From: Vampirovibrionales bacterium
Lineage (GTDB): Bacteria > Cyanobacteriota > Vampirovibrionia > Vampirovibrionales > JAGQHJ01
Direction of reading: 5' to 3'
Length of the DNA stretch: 38,400 bases
NCBI GenBank assembly: GCA_025449835.1
Contig: JANWIO010000160.1
Span: 1 to 38,400 of the forward strand
The position numbers and the translations under genes were made by a program. The notes beneath the pieces are model-generated. The model saw nothing but the letters and a program-made list of their open reading frames with translations, had not been told where the DNA came from and searched no databases. Below are positions 8,230 through 16,957 of this stretch, piece by piece (the stretch's first letter is position 1; each line of letters starts with the position of its first letter).

Positions 8230-9054
8230 TTAACTCCCATAAAACAACAGAAAAGATAGTACATAATCAGCAATGGCCATGGCTACAAACGACCACACAA
8301 CTGCCCGTGTTGTTGCGTCTCCCACATCTTTTGAGCCACCAGTAGTTTGCAACCCAATAGAGGTTGAAAACAATGTAATCAAAGCCCCAAAAACACCGGC
8401 TTTTAACATGGTACCCACAATATCTTTGGTCTGCACCTGTCGCCACACAGACTCAAGATAGTTATTGTAGTTTAGGCCCCCAATAACATGGCTTACCACC
8501 ATTCCCCCAACAATGCCCGCCATAGCGGTTAGAATCGTCATGAGCGGTAACATACAGCACGCCGCACAAAAGCGTGGCAAAACCAGATAGCGAATGGGAT
8601 CGACATGAAGAACTTTTAAGGCATCAACCTGCTTTTGAATCTGCATGGTTGCCAACTCGGCTGAGTAAGCAGACCCAACCATCGCAATAACAGCAAAACC
8701 CGTCATAATAGGGGCTAATTCTCTTAAAATAGAGATTGCCACCAGAGCTCCCACAAATTCTCCTGCCCCTTGCTTGGTTAACTCCTGGGCAATCTGAAGC
8801 GCAATCACCATTCCCGAGAATAACGTTAAAATGAGTGAAATCCCTATGGCATCCAACCCGATAAAAGCAGCCTGTTCCAAGAAGGGCTGCCAGGTCAATC
8901 GCCCTTTAAGAAGATAATAAAATGTTTGTTTGGTATTGCAAGCCGTATTTCCCAAAACATAGAGGAAGCTAGAGCTCCCTTCGAAAAGCTTTTGACCCAG
9001 AAATCGAGTATATGGAAAAAGTTGAGACTGCCGCACCAGAATTGATCTATCCAT
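8230..9054 (-). CDS. mlaE: ABC transporter permease, MlaE family
   Basis: A 274-residue MlaE-family permease with five to six hydrophobic segments. The family core reads LREL APIMTG, then GSAYSAELATMQIQKQVDAL, the cytoplasmic coupling region that binds MlaF. The C-terminal STSIGLQTTGGSKDVGDATTRAVV stretch is also characteristic. It forms the inner-membrane dimer of a phospholipid-trafficking ABC complex. It is sandwiched between ubiA (19 bases upstream) and mlaF (7 bases downstream), probably one transcript. The ribosome site is weak. Confidence 0.92.
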   Translation of the reverse strand: MDRSILVRQSQLFPYTRFLGQKLFEGSSSFLYVLGNTACNTKQTFYYLLKGRLTWQPFLEQAAFIGLDAIGISLILTLFSGMVIALQIAQELTKQGAGEFVGALVAISILRELAPIMTGFAVIAMVGSAYSAELATMQIQKQVDALKVLHVDPIRYLVLPRFCAACCMLPLMTILTAMAGIVGGMVVSHVIGGLNYNNYLESVWRQVQTKDIVGTMLKAGVFGALITLFSTSIGLQTTGGSKDVGDATTRAVVWSFVAMAIADYVLSFLLFYGS

Positions 9055-9073
9055 GACAAAACGATATTCTTCT

Positions 9074-9961
9074 TTATCTTAGCAGGTATTCAATGAGTAA
9101 AATCTTATTCAGCAAGATAAAACAAAACACCCCAATGCTGATTAGGCCATTTACTGTGAAAAAAGCTTCATTAATTCGGGTTAAATCCGTATGTGAAACC
9201 AGAGAATGCTCATAAACAAGCATGGCTGCCACTAGCCCCACGGCCAATCCATAAAAGAAATTGAGGTGTGGCAATGTGAACCCAATCCAACATAACAGTA
9301 AAACGGTTAAAACGTGAAACAATCGGCTTAGCTTCAACCCTGTTTTGATACCCCAGGTTACAGGAATACTGAATAAGCCGTACTCCTTATCAAACGAAAC
9401 ATCCTGACAGGCATAGATAATATCAAAACCAGCCACCCAGAATAAAATTGCTAAGCCAAAGGCAATAGCTTGTAAACTTAAACTTCCCGTCACTGCAATC
9501 CAGCCTCCCACGGTAGAAGCCCCTAAAGCCAGTCCCAAAACAAAATGAGCAAAGCTCGAAAACCGCTTAACATAGGAATAAACAGCTAAAATAAAGATTG
9601 CTAAGGGAAGTAATTGAATGCATAAGGTGGGCAAATGAAGTGTTGAAAAGACCATAAGGCATAGGGAAATGATGGTTAAGAGCCAAGCCTCAACAGCTTT
9701 CATTTTACCGGCCGCTAATACCCGGTTACAGGTTCTGGGGTTTGCGCCATCAATCTGCCGATCAATAATCCGATTAAGCCCCATAGCAAACGTTCTACCT
9801 CCCACCATGGCAAGTATAACCCAGAGTACAACATTAAGATGTGGCCATTGATTACCAGAAGCCAGTAGAACAGCAGATAAAGCAAAAGGCAAAGCAAAGA
9901 TAGTATGCTCAAACTTCACCAAATCCGCATACAGCTGAATTTTTTTCAAGACAGTAGCCAC
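9074..9961 (-). CDS. UbiA-family prenyltransferase (quinone biosynthesis, UbiA/MqnP-like)
   Basis: A 295-residue, multi-TM aromatic prenyltransferase. The two Asp-rich motifs that bind Mg-diphosphate are NRIIDRQID and YACQDVSFDKEYG. The second, followed by LFSIPVTWG, is the wording of 4-hydroxybenzoate polyprenyltransferases and of the futalosine-pathway enzyme MqnP, and I cannot separate these. The start is set at GTG 9961 because AAGGAT lies seven bases upstream and the product then begins directly before the usual LVKFEHTIFALPFALSA. A TTG at 9982 extends it by seven residues but lacks a ribosome site. It heads the ubiA-mlaE-mlaF gene string. Confidence 0.88.
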   Translation of the reverse strand: MATVLKKIQLYADLVKFEHTIFALPFALSAVLLASGNQWPHLNVVLWVILAMVGGRTFAMGLNRIIDRQIDGANPRTCNRVLAAGKMKAVEAWLLTIISLCLMVFSTLHLPTLCIQLLPLAIFILAVYSYVKRFSSFAHFVLGLALGASTVGGWIAVTGSLSLQAIAFGLAILFWVAGFDIIYACQDVSFDKEYGLFSIPVTWGIKTGLKLSRLFHVLTVLLLCWIGFTLPHLNFFYGLAVGLVAAMLVYEHSLVSHTDLTRINEAFFTVNGLISIGVFCFILLNKILLIEYLLR

Positions 9962-10014
9962 ATTGAAATCCTTTTTGCTCAAACGGAAAAGAAAAGAGTA
10001 GAATATAAATCATC

Positions 10015-10038
10015 ATGCAACAGAATTTGATTTCATGA
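10015..10038 (+). CDS. Possible 7-codon leader ORF overlapping the htrA start
   Basis: ATG at 10015 opens a frame for MQQNLIS and its TGA overlaps the htrA ATG as ATGA. A TAGAAT at 9999-10004 with TTGCTC 18 bases upstream would place transcription start within a few bases of this ATG. The htrA ATG itself has no clear Shine-Dalgarno site. Translation of the mini-ORF is inferred only from this geometry. Confidence 0.25.
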   Translation: MQQNLIS

Positions 10039-11177
10039 AAGTTCTTCGTCCTTTAATCACAGCAATACTTGCCGTTGCACTACTATTTAGTAGCTTGTGG
10101 GTATACGACCGATTTCTCTCCCCAACCAGAAACCGAGAGCAAGACGAGGTTTTTGCCCAAAACAAAACATCACGCCTCACTCCGCAAGAAGAAAGCACCA
10201 TTAAAATCTACCACGCTGCAAGCCCAGCAGTCGTTAACATCACCTCAATGATACTCAACTATGATTTTTTCCATAATCCTGTGCCCACCCAAGGAACAGG
10301 TTCAGGCGTCATTCTAACCAAAGATGGCTATGTTCTGACCAACAATCACGTGGTTGAGGGCGCAAAATCCCTTACCGTAACCCTGTTAGACCAAAAATCT
10401 TATAAAGCCTTGCTCGTCGGGCGAGATTCCGGAAGTGACTTGGCACTCTTGAAGATTAATAGCCTATCCCCTTTACCTTGCATTGTTTTAGGAGACTCAA
10501 GTAATCTTGAGGTTGGGCAAAGCGTGTACGCCATTGGCAATCCTTTTGGATTAACCAGTACCTTAACAACGGGTGTTATTAGTAGCTTAAATCGCACATT
10601 AAGAGCACCTAACGGGATGTTAATGGAGAATATTATTCAAACAGATGCTGCTATTAACCCTGGCAACTCTGGCGGACCGCTGCTGAACTCATCGGGGGAT
10701 TTAATTGGCATTAATACAGCCATTTTCAGCCCAACAGGATCCTTCGCCGGAATTGGTTTTGCAGTTCCCGCAAACAGAGCAAAGACTGTGGCTTACGATT
10801 TAATGCATTTTGGCAAGGTTATCCGCCCCTATCTGGGGACAACCTTAAGCCTCGAAATTAGCCCTCGGGTGGCCAAGGTTCTAAATCTTCCAATAAAGCA
10901 TGGTATTATGGTGAATGAAGTTTATCCAAACAGTCCAGCAGCTGACGCCGGTATAAAGGGAAGCCACCAAAAGGTATATGCTGATGGGCAAGAAATTAAT
11001 CTCGGTGGAGACATTATTTTGGAGATGGATAAACACCCCATAAATTCTGCCGATGGGTTTATTAGTTACCTTGAGTCGAGGTCTCCAGGAGATAAATTAA
11101 ATTTAACGATTTTGAGAGATAAAAGTAAAATAATGCATGTTACTGTAGAGTTAAAAGAACGGCCGGAGAATTTGTAA
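10035..11177 (+). CDS. HtrA/Deg-family serine protease with one PDZ domain
   Basis: A 380-residue membrane-anchored protease. One hydrophobic helix (about 6-24) serves as signal anchor. A trypsin-like domain follows with catalytic His105 (TNNHVVEGA), Asp135 (SGSDLALLK) and Ser212 (GNSGGPL), and a C-terminal PDZ domain at about 275-370 (GIMVNEVYPNSPAADAGIKG). It would act in the periplasm on misfolded proteins. The single PDZ and N-terminal anchor resemble DegS or cyanobacterial HhoA/HtrA rather than two-PDZ DegP. It is followed after two bases by an OmpR-type regulator, suggesting an envelope-stress unit. No histidine kinase is nearby. Confidence 0.93.
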   Translation: MKVLRPLITAILAVALLFSSLWVYDRFLSPTRNREQDEVFAQNKTSRLTPQEESTIKIYHAASPAVVNITSMILNYDFFHNPVPTQGTGSGVILTKDGYVLTNNHVVEGAKSLTVTLLDQKSYKALLVGRDSGSDLALLKINSLSPLPCIVLGDSSNLEVGQSVYAIGNPFGLTSTLTTGVISSLNRTLRAPNGMLMENIIQTDAAINPGNSGGPLLNSSGDLIGINTAIFSPTGSFAGIGFAVPANRAKTVAYDLMHFGKVIRPYLGTTLSLEISPRVAKVLNLPIKHGIMVNEVYPNSPAADAGIKGSHQKVYADGQEINLGGDIILEMDKHPINSADGFISYLESRSPGDKLNLTILRDKSKIMHVTVELKERPENL

Positions 11178-11179
11178 GT

Positions 11180-11884
11180 ATGGCGACCATTGTTATTGTT
11201 GACGATGATCCTTCGATTTTGGAATTAGTGAAAATCAACCTTGAAATGCAAGGGCACACCGTTATTACAGCCCCAGATGGTGAAACTGGCTATGCATTGG
11301 TTCAACAGCACCGCCCTCAACTGGTGATATTAGATGTGATGATGCCGGGCGTTGACGGTTATACTGTCTGTCAAAGAATTCGTAAGAACCAGGACATTAA
11401 CGAAGTTCCGGTTTTAATGCTAACAGCCCTCGGCGTCGTTGATGATAAAGTTAAAGGCTTTGACGTGGGCGCAGATGACTATTTGGTAAAACCCTTTGAA
11501 ATCCCGGAATTAATGGTACGGGTAAGGGCGTTATTACGTCGTTATAGTTCCACACCAACCTCAACCGTTACCGAGATTCTCAATGTTGGTGATATTACCC
11601 TTATTCCAGAGAACTTGGAAGTTAAAATTGTAGATAAAAAGTGTAAACTCACCCCCACAGAATTTGAGATCTTAAATTGCCTGGTTCAAAACCATGGACA
11701 GGCCATCTCCCTTGGAAAGCTTTTGCAAGATGTTTGGGGTTACTCGCCTGACGATGATGTGGAAACCATCCGGGTCCATGTACGACATTTACGCTCAAAA
11801 TTAGAAAAAGCAGCCCCCGATAGAAAATATATTGAAACCATCTATGGCGGTGGCTATCGTTTACACCCCACAGGCATTTCATAG
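11180..11884 (+). CDS. OmpR/PhoB-family response regulator
   Basis: A 234-residue two-domain regulator. The receiver domain (1-120) has acidic residues DDD at 8-10, phospho-acceptor Asp52 in LVILDVMMPG, the conserved Thr in LMLTALG and Lys in YLVKPFEIPE. The C-terminal winged helix (about 135-232) contains LTPTEFEIL and the recognition-helix stretch ETIRVHVRHLRSKLE. The start follows the htrA stop by two bases with GGAG in the end of htrA, so the pair is co-transcribed and probably coupled. The partner kinase is not in the window. Confidence 0.93.
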   Translation: MATIVIVDDDPSILELVKINLEMQGHTVITAPDGETGYALVQQHRPQLVILDVMMPGVDGYTVCQRIRKNQDINEVPVLMLTALGVVDDKVKGFDVGADDYLVKPFEIPELMVRVRALLRRYSSTPTSTVTEILNVGDITLIPENLEVKIVDKKCKLTPTEFEILNCLVQNHGQAISLGKLLQDVWGYSPDDDVETIRVHVRHLRSKLEKAAPDRKYIETIYGGGYRLHPTGIS

Positions 11885-11905
11885 GCCAACATCAAGATTA
11901 GTCTC

Positions 11906-11937
11906 AAAAAAGGAAGCTTAATTAAGTTTCCTTTTTT
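11906..11937. terminator. Bidirectional Rho-independent terminator
   Basis: An A6 run, GGAAGCTTAATTAAGTTTCC and a T6 run form a near-perfect palindrome with one G-U pair. Read either way it is a stem followed by U residues. It lies between the convergent response-regulator gene and slyD and would serve both. Confidence 0.85.
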
Positions 11938-11965
11938 AAATAACGTAATATTTTTACGCTTAACA

Positions 11966-12442
11966 TTAATGGTGGTGGCTGTGAGCCCCATGGGGATGGC
12001 CATGAGAGAGTTCTTCCTCTGAAGCATCCCGAATGGCGGTAATTTCAACATCAAAAAATAAGGATTTACCCGCTAAAGGGTGATTGGCATCCAGATAAAC
12101 CTCCTCCCCCTCAACTCCAACTACAGCTGCTGCAAAAGCTTCTCCAGCTGAAGAAGAGAGTTCAACCATCATACCAGGCTCGGGAGAATCGCCACCAAAC
12201 TGGGCACGGTTCATTGCAAACTTAAGTTGTGGATCATAAGGACCATAACCTTCATCAGGAGTAATTTCAACATGTTTTCGATCCCCTACATTTAAACCAT
12301 TTAAGGCTTTTTCAAGGCCCATAATAATATTATGGTGTCCCTGTAAGAAATCAAACGATTTACCTTCAGAGGTATCCAAGACATTACCATTCTCATCTTG
12401 AAGCACATACATCATGGAAACCACTTTATTTTCTGTAATCAT
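11966..12442 (-). CDS. slyD: FKBP-type peptidyl-prolyl isomerase, SlyD-like
   Basis: A 158-residue SlyD-type isomerase/chaperone. The FKBP core is interrupted by the insert-in-flap domain: residues from TSEGKSFDFLQGHHNIIMGLEKAL lead to DEGYGPYDPQL, then the flap and the return strand ANHPLAGKSLFFDVEI. The C-terminus is His-rich (HGHPHGAHSHHH), fitting nickel or other metal binding known in SlyD. It is cytoplasmic. A good AAGGAG lies seven bases before the ATG. The gene is transcribed toward the response-regulator gene and shares its terminator. Confidence 0.93.
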   Translation of the reverse strand: MITENKVVSMMYVLQDENGNVLDTSEGKSFDFLQGHHNIIMGLEKALNGLNVGDRKHVEITPDEGYGPYDPQLKFAMNRAQFGGDSPEPGMMVELSSSAGEAFAAAVVGVEGEEVYLDANHPLAGKSLFFDVEITAIRDASEEELSHGHPHGAHSHHH

Positions 12443-12756
12443 ATTATTGCTCCTTAACCATCTGTGGACTGTTTACGTTAACACATTCCAACAACGCTGC
12501 CAACCCGGCTTGTCTTCTGATTTCTATTTTTCCACAAAAGGACGACGTAATCTTGATATTGAAGCTTAGAATATTGTTTTTACGATACCCTTATGAAAAA
12601 GAATCAAACTTGACTGTACATTGATATCCTTTTATGCCATATTGATACTGTCCGTAAGAAAGAAATTGATAACTTGCTTCGGGTACTGTGTTGACAGTGA
12701 GTCTTGTTTTCAGCTAATCTAAACTACCATATGTCGGAATTAAAGGAGATTCTCCC
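12443..12756. other. Divergent control region between slyD and rpsL (314 bp)
   Basis: No gene is seen. It contains several TTGATA/TTGACA-like hexamers on the plus strand at 12553, 12610, 12621, 12642, 12666 and 12691, the last being the probable rpsL -35 box. A GTTTACGTTAAC imperfect palindrome (12471-12482) lies just upstream of slyD and could be a regulator site. Confidence 0.5.
12691..12718 (+). promoter_or_regulatory. Predicted promoter of the rpsL-rpsG-fusA operon
   Basis: A consensus TTGACA at 12691-12696 is followed after 16 bases by GCTAAT at 12713-12718, four of six matches to the -10 consensus. Transcription would start near 12725, about 30 bases before the TTG start. AAGGAG at 12743-12748 is the ribosome site. 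Confidence 0.55.
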
Positions 12757-13146
12757 TTGCCCACAATTGCACAACTGGTCCGCAAAGAGCGCAAAAAAAT
12801 TGAAGAAAAAACCAAGTCACCTGCCCTGATGTCCAACCCTCAGAAGCGAGGTGTGTGTACAAGGGTTTATACAACCACCCCTAAAAAGCCAAATTCAGCT
12901 TTAAGAAAAGTGGCTCGGGTCCGCTTAACCAATGGATATGAAGTAACCGCCTATATTCCAGGAGAAGGTCATAACTTACAAGAGCACTCCGTTGTTATGA
13001 TTCGGGGCGGTCGGGTCAAAGATCTTCCTGGTGTTCGTTACCACATTATTCGGGGCGCATTGGACACTGCCGGTGTAAAATCCCGTAAACAGGGTCGTAG
13101 TAAATACGGTACCAAAAAGAATGAAGCTGTTGCTGCGAAGAAATAA
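12757..13146 (+). CDS. rpsL: 30S ribosomal protein S12
   Basis: A 129-residue S12, full length. The family blocks [42 protein letters not shown] and [13 protein letters not shown] are all present. Lys43 in [11 protein letters not shown] is the wild-type residue at the site where streptomycin-resistance changes arise. The start is TTG, set by AAGGAG eight bases upstream and by the fixed N-terminus of the family. S12 sits at the decoding centre of the small subunit. It is the first gene of the str-type operon. Confidence 0.98.
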   Translation: MPTIAQLVRKERKKIEEKTKSPALMSNPQKRGVCTRVYTTTPKKPNSALRKVARVRLTNGYEVTAYIPGEGHNLQEHSVVMIRGGRVKDLPGVRYHIIRGALDTAGVKSRKQGRSKYGTKKNEAVAAKK

Positions 13147-13180
13147 GCATTATCATTACAGTAAAGGAGTATAAATACCT

Positions 13181-13654
13181 ATGCCTCGTCGCTATAAGCC
13201 TACTCGAAGAGTTCCTAGCCCTGATCCCGTCTTTAATGACATCGAGGTTGCAAAATTCATTAACCGTTTAATGCAACGGGGCAAAAAAAGTGTTGCAGAA
13301 AGAATCTTCTATGATGCTCTGGAAATTATTCGTGGCAGAGTTAAAGAAGATAAGCCTGTAGAGGTCTTTTTAAAGGCTCTTAAAAAAGTAACTCCTTTGG
13401 TTGAAGTAAAAGCTCGACGGGTTGGTGGTTCAACCTACCAAGTTCCTGTAGAAGTTCGGCCTGAAAGAGGATCTGCTCTGGCTTCCAAATGGATTGTAAA
13501 ATTTGCCCAACAGCGTTCTTCAAAATCCATGGCGGCAAAACTAGCTGAAGAACTCGTTTCAGCCTATCATGGAGAAGGGTTATCCATCAAAAAGAAAGAT
13601 GATACCCACAAAATGGCTGAAGCGAACAAAGCTTTTGCGCACTATCGTTACTAA
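13181..13654 (+). CDS. rpsG: 30S ribosomal protein S7
   Basis: A 157-residue S7, the usual length, opening PRRYKPTRR and containing [23 protein letters not shown] and the [20 protein letters not shown] block that contacts 16S rRNA. An AAAGGAG lies in good position before the ATG. It follows rpsL by 34 bases and precedes fusA by 82 bases. S7 nucleates assembly of the 30S head and in enterobacteria represses its own operon. Whether it does so here is unknown. Confidence 0.98.
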   Translation: MPRRYKPTRRVPSPDPVFNDIEVAKFINRLMQRGKKSVAERIFYDALEIIRGRVKEDKPVEVFLKALKKVTPLVEVKARRVGGSTYQVPVEVRPERGSALASKWIVKFAQQRSSKSMAAKLAEELVSAYHGEGLSIKKKDDTHKMAEANKAFAHYRY

Positions 13655-13674
13655 TTTTAAGGAATATAACGTAC

Positions 13675-13692
13675 AATAGAGCATTCTCTATT
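13675..13692 (+). other. Small hairpin between rpsG and fusA
   Basis: AATAGAG and CTCTATT form a perfect 7-base stem with a CATT loop. It is not followed by a U-run, so it is not an obvious terminator. It lies 45 bases before the fusA GTG and might be an RNA-processing or translational-control element. Confidence 0.4.
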
Positions 13693-13736
13693 ACTCAAAA
13701 TATCAATGTCACCAAGCAAAAGAGGACCTAAGAACC

Positions 13737-15830
13737 GTGGTTAGAAGTGCACCGCTTGAAAAAGTTAGAAATATTGGGATTGCGGCCCATATTGATGCCG
13801 GTAAAACAACAACGACTGAACGTATTTTATACTATACCGGCAAAGTTCACAAAATGGGCGAAGTCCATGAAGGGACTGCTGTAACCGACTGGATGGATCA
13901 AGAGCGGGAGCGCGGAATTACCATTACTTCTGCGGCAATTACCACGTTTTGGAAAGACCACCAGGTTAACATTATCGACACCCCAGGACACGTTGACTTT
14001 ACCATTGAAGTTGAACGTTCACTGCGGGTTTTAGATGGTGTTGTTGCCGTTTTTTGTGCCGTTGGCGGTGTTCAATCACAATCTGAAACCGTATGGCGCC
14101 AAGCAAATCGCTATAACGTTCCACGGATGGTCTTTGTCAACAAAATGGACCGTGTGGGTGCGAATTTCCCAAGAGTCCTTGATCAGATTAAAAACCGCCT
14201 CGGGGCAAATGCTCACCCCATTCAACTTCCTATGGGCAGCGAAGATGCCTTCTCAGGCATTATCGATCTGGTTGAGATGAAAGCCTATCTGTTCAAAAAC
14301 GATATTGGAACTGATGTAGAAGTAACCGATATCCCGGCTGAATATAAAGAAGCAGCTGATGCTGCACACACAAGCTTGCTTGAAGCCATTGTGGAAACCG
14401 ATGACGCCTTAATGGAAAAATTCTTTGAAGGTAGCGCCATCTCAGTAGACGAACTGAAAAAGGCCCTTCGAAAAGCCACATGCGAAGTTAAAATTGTCCC
14501 GGTAACGTGCGGAACCGCCTTTAAAAACAAAGGGGTTCAGTTACTCCTTGATGCGGTTATTGATTTATTGCCCTCTCCGCTTGATGTTCCTGCAATCCAA
14601 GGGCTTTTACCCGATGGGCAAAGTGCAGAACGCCACAGCAGTGACGAAGAACCTTTCTCAGCTCTGGCCTTTAAAATCATGACAGACCCTTATGTGGGCC
14701 GATTAACCTTTATTCGTGTTTACAGCGGAACATTGCAAGCCGGCAGTTATGTGAATAACACCACAAAAGGCAAAAAAGAGAGAATTAGCCGATTGGTCCA
14801 AATGCATGCAGACCAACGTAATGAAATTCAAGAAGTGCATGCGGGTGATATTTGTGCTGTTGTGGGCTTGAAAGATACCACCACCGGAGATACCCTTTCT
14901 AATGAGAATGCGCCCATTATCTTGGAATCCATTCACATTCCAACACCTGTTATCTCAATCGCCATTGAACCCAAAACCAAGGCTGATCAAGAAAAGCTGT
15001 CATTATCCTTAAACAAACTTGCCGAAGAAGATCCCACCTTCCAGGTTCGCCAAGATGAAGAAACGGCCCAAACCATTATTTCCGGGATGGGTGAGCTTCA
15101 CCTTGAAATTATTGTTGACCGGCTTTTACGGGAATTCAAGGTTCAAGCCAACGTGGGTAAACCCCAGGTTGCTTATCGAGAAAGCATTACCAAGGAAATT
15201 GAAATCGAAGGCAAATACATCCGTCAATCCGGTGGTAAAGGTCAATACGGTCACGTATGGCTACGCTTAACACCACAAGAGCGCGGTGCTGGTTATGTCT
15301 TTGAAAACAAAATCGTTGGTGGCTCCATCCCGAAAGAATATATCCCAGCAGTAAACAAAGGGATTGAAGAAGCGTCCCGCGGTGGCGTTATGGCTGGCTA
15401 TGAACTGATTGACTTTAAAGCAGCCTTGTTCGATGGCAGTTACCACGATGTTGACTCTAGCGAGATGGCCTTTAAAATTGCCGGCAGTATGGCATTAAAA
15501 GATGGTGTCAAACGAGCTGGCCCACAACTCCTTGAGCCCGTTATGAAAGTTGAAATTGAAGTTCCTGAAGAGTTTATCGGTGATGTCATCGGCGATCTCT
15601 CCAGCCGACGTGGCCGGGTAGAAGGTATGGAGCCCATTGAAGGAACCCAAACCCAACGGGTTCGAGCAATGGTCCCCTTGGCTGATATGTTCGGGTATGC
15701 AACGGATATCCGGAGTAAAACCCAAGGCCGTGGCACCTTCTCCATGGAGTTTGCACAGTATGAACCGATTCCCAGCAATATTGCTGAAACACTCATCAGT
15801 AAATTCCGGGGTCAAGAGGCTGCTGTATAA
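13737..15830 (+). CDS. fusA: Translation elongation factor G
   Basis: A 697-residue EF-G with all five domains at normal length. The GTPase motifs are [14 protein letters not shown] (about 17-30), the RGITITSAA switch, DTPGHVDF and NKMDR. Domain IV carries [14 protein letters not shown] and the C-terminal part ends with the domain V stretch [19 protein letters not shown]. It drives ribosomal translocation and, with RRF, recycling. The start is GTG with AGAGGA upstream. It is the third gene of the str-type operon, but the usual tuf gene does not follow. Instead an orphan gene with its own ribosome site begins 71 bases later. Confidence 0.98.
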   Translation: MVRSAPLEKVRNIGIAAHIDAGKTTTTERILYYTGKVHKMGEVHEGTAVTDWMDQERERGITITSAAITTFWKDHQVNIIDTPGHVDFTIEVERSLRVLDGVVAVFCAVGGVQSQSETVWRQANRYNVPRMVFVNKMDRVGANFPRVLDQIKNRLGANAHPIQLPMGSEDAFSGIIDLVEMKAYLFKNDIGTDVEVTDIPAEYKEAADAAHTSLLEAIVETDDALMEKFFEGSAISVDELKKALRKATCEVKIVPVTCGTAFKNKGVQLLLDAVIDLLPSPLDVPAIQGLLPDGQSAERHSSDEEPFSALAFKIMTDPYVGRLTFIRVYSGTLQAGSYVNNTTKGKKERISRLVQMHADQRNEIQEVHAGDICAVVGLKDTTTGDTLSNENAPIILESIHIPTPVISIAIEPKTKADQEKLSLSLNKLAEEDPTFQVRQDEETAQTIISGMGELHLEIIVDRLLREFKVQANVGKPQVAYRESITKEIEIEGKYIRQSGGKGQYGHVWLRLTPQERGAGYVFENKIVGGSIPKEYIPAVNKGIEEASRGGVMAGYELIDFKAALFDGSYHDVDSSEMAFKIAGSMALKDGVKRAGPQLLEPVMKVEIEVPEEFIGDVIGDLSSRRGRVEGMEPIEGTQTQRVRAMVPLADMFGYATDIRSKTQGRGTFSMEFAQYEPIPSNIAETLISKFRGQEAAV

Positions 15831-15901
15831 ACCCCTCTTCTGATTGCGTCTCGAATTGCTTTATTCTAAACTTGTGAAAACAAGGTTTGGAGGTAAGTTT
15901 A

Positions 15902-16948
15902 TTGCAGCTTTCAGTCAAGGTAAGCAGTCAAAAACCATATTTTTACAGAAAATCCAAATACCCAGCAGGCGTCCAGCAAAGCACAGTTCGATTTGGGGAT
16001 ACCCCATTATTTAACTTTACCGATAAACTGACACCGCAAAACCGTCTTGCCTTACAAACCCAGATATTGGAAGCGGTTCAACAAGATCAGCTTGAAAAAG
16101 CTGCCGCCCTTTATGTACAGAATGTTCTGAATCGCCCCTCAATGGAAGCCCTTAAAAAAGATCCCAATGCCTTCAAAATCCGTAGCGATGCGGAAACGTG
16201 GTATACATTGCATGCATCATTATGGAAAGAAGCTTTTGGAACAGATCGGCCCAAAGAAAGCCTATTGAGCCAACTTACTTCAGGCAAATGGCGCTCAAAA
16301 AGAGATTTAAAAAGTGAACAGGACTGGGAAACAAAGGTCGAACTCCAGAAAAGGCTCCATCGGTATTTGTATAACGAGTTATTGCCTTCTGATTTGGGTC
16401 AAGAGGCAGTTACTGTGCTTCGTCAAATTCCATATTTACCCGTTATACAAGCCGCAAAACTGTATAAAAATACGTTTTTAGATATTAACCTTGATGAATA
16501 CCGAAATGATCCAACCATCCCCCCCCAATATGTGGAAAGTCGCGCTTTCTCTGGGTGGCTCTGCCAATGTGATGAGCTGGCTCGCTTTGTCCAGGACTTC
16601 GATGCAATTGCAGATGGCACGAGTTTTGCACACTCAAATGATCCCCTCTGTTTAAATGGTCCTCTACCAGTTTCCAATAGATTCTTACAAGAACTAGGGC
16701 CAACTCAGGTTGAACAACGGGATCCCTCCGTTCTGAAGTCTTGGCAAAAAGACTTGGAAAATTCTCGCTTGGTGGCTGAAAAAGTACTTTATCTCGCAGG
16801 GTCTTGGCATTATGACAAAATCCAGCATCAATTTCCCGATGAAGATTTTGTCCTCAAGTTTGAGCCTGATTTTATAACGCCCGCTCAACGCAAAGGCTTT
16901 ATGGAGAAGGTTGTTAAACATTTCCCAGGGGGTAACAACTCTGAATAA
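15902..16948 (+). CDS. Orphan protein with N-terminal VRFGD motif
   Basis: A 348-residue protein I do not recognise. The start is set at TTG 15902, with GGAGG (15889-15893) eight bases upstream. An in-frame TTG at 15887 precedes that site and is less likely. The first 28 residues are polar and basic, followed by VRFGD (residues 29-33, bases 15986-16000) and then a mostly helical, soluble-looking body rich in Leu, Gln, Lys and Asp. There is no signal peptide and no membrane span. It has no enzyme motif I can name. It lies directly after fusA and converges on another orphan with a matching LRFGD motif, 9 bases away. That it is a real gene is likely from the long frame and the ribosome site. Confidence 0.8.
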   Translation: MQLSVKVSSQKPYFYRKSKYPAGVQQSTVRFGDTPLFNFTDKLTPQNRLALQTQILEAVQQDQLEKAAALYVQNVLNRPSMEALKKDPNAFKIRSDAETWYTLHASLWKEAFGTDRPKESLLSQLTSGKWRSKRDLKSEQDWETKVELQKRLHRYLYNELLPSDLGQEAVTVLRQIPYLPVIQAAKLYKNTFLDINLDEYRNDPTIPPQYVESRAFSGWLCQCDELARFVQDFDAIADGTSFAHSNDPLCLNGPLPVSNRFLQELGPTQVEQRDPSVLKSWQKDLENSRLVAEKVLYLAGSWHYDKIQHQFPDEDFVLKFEPDFITPAQRKGFMEKVVKHFPGGNNSE

Positions 16949-16957
16949 CAGCAGCTC

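Noticed and set aside
12471-12482. GTTTACGTTAAC palindrome before slyD
   Set aside because: It has two mismatched positions and is short enough to occur by chance. It is kept only as a note in the region entry.
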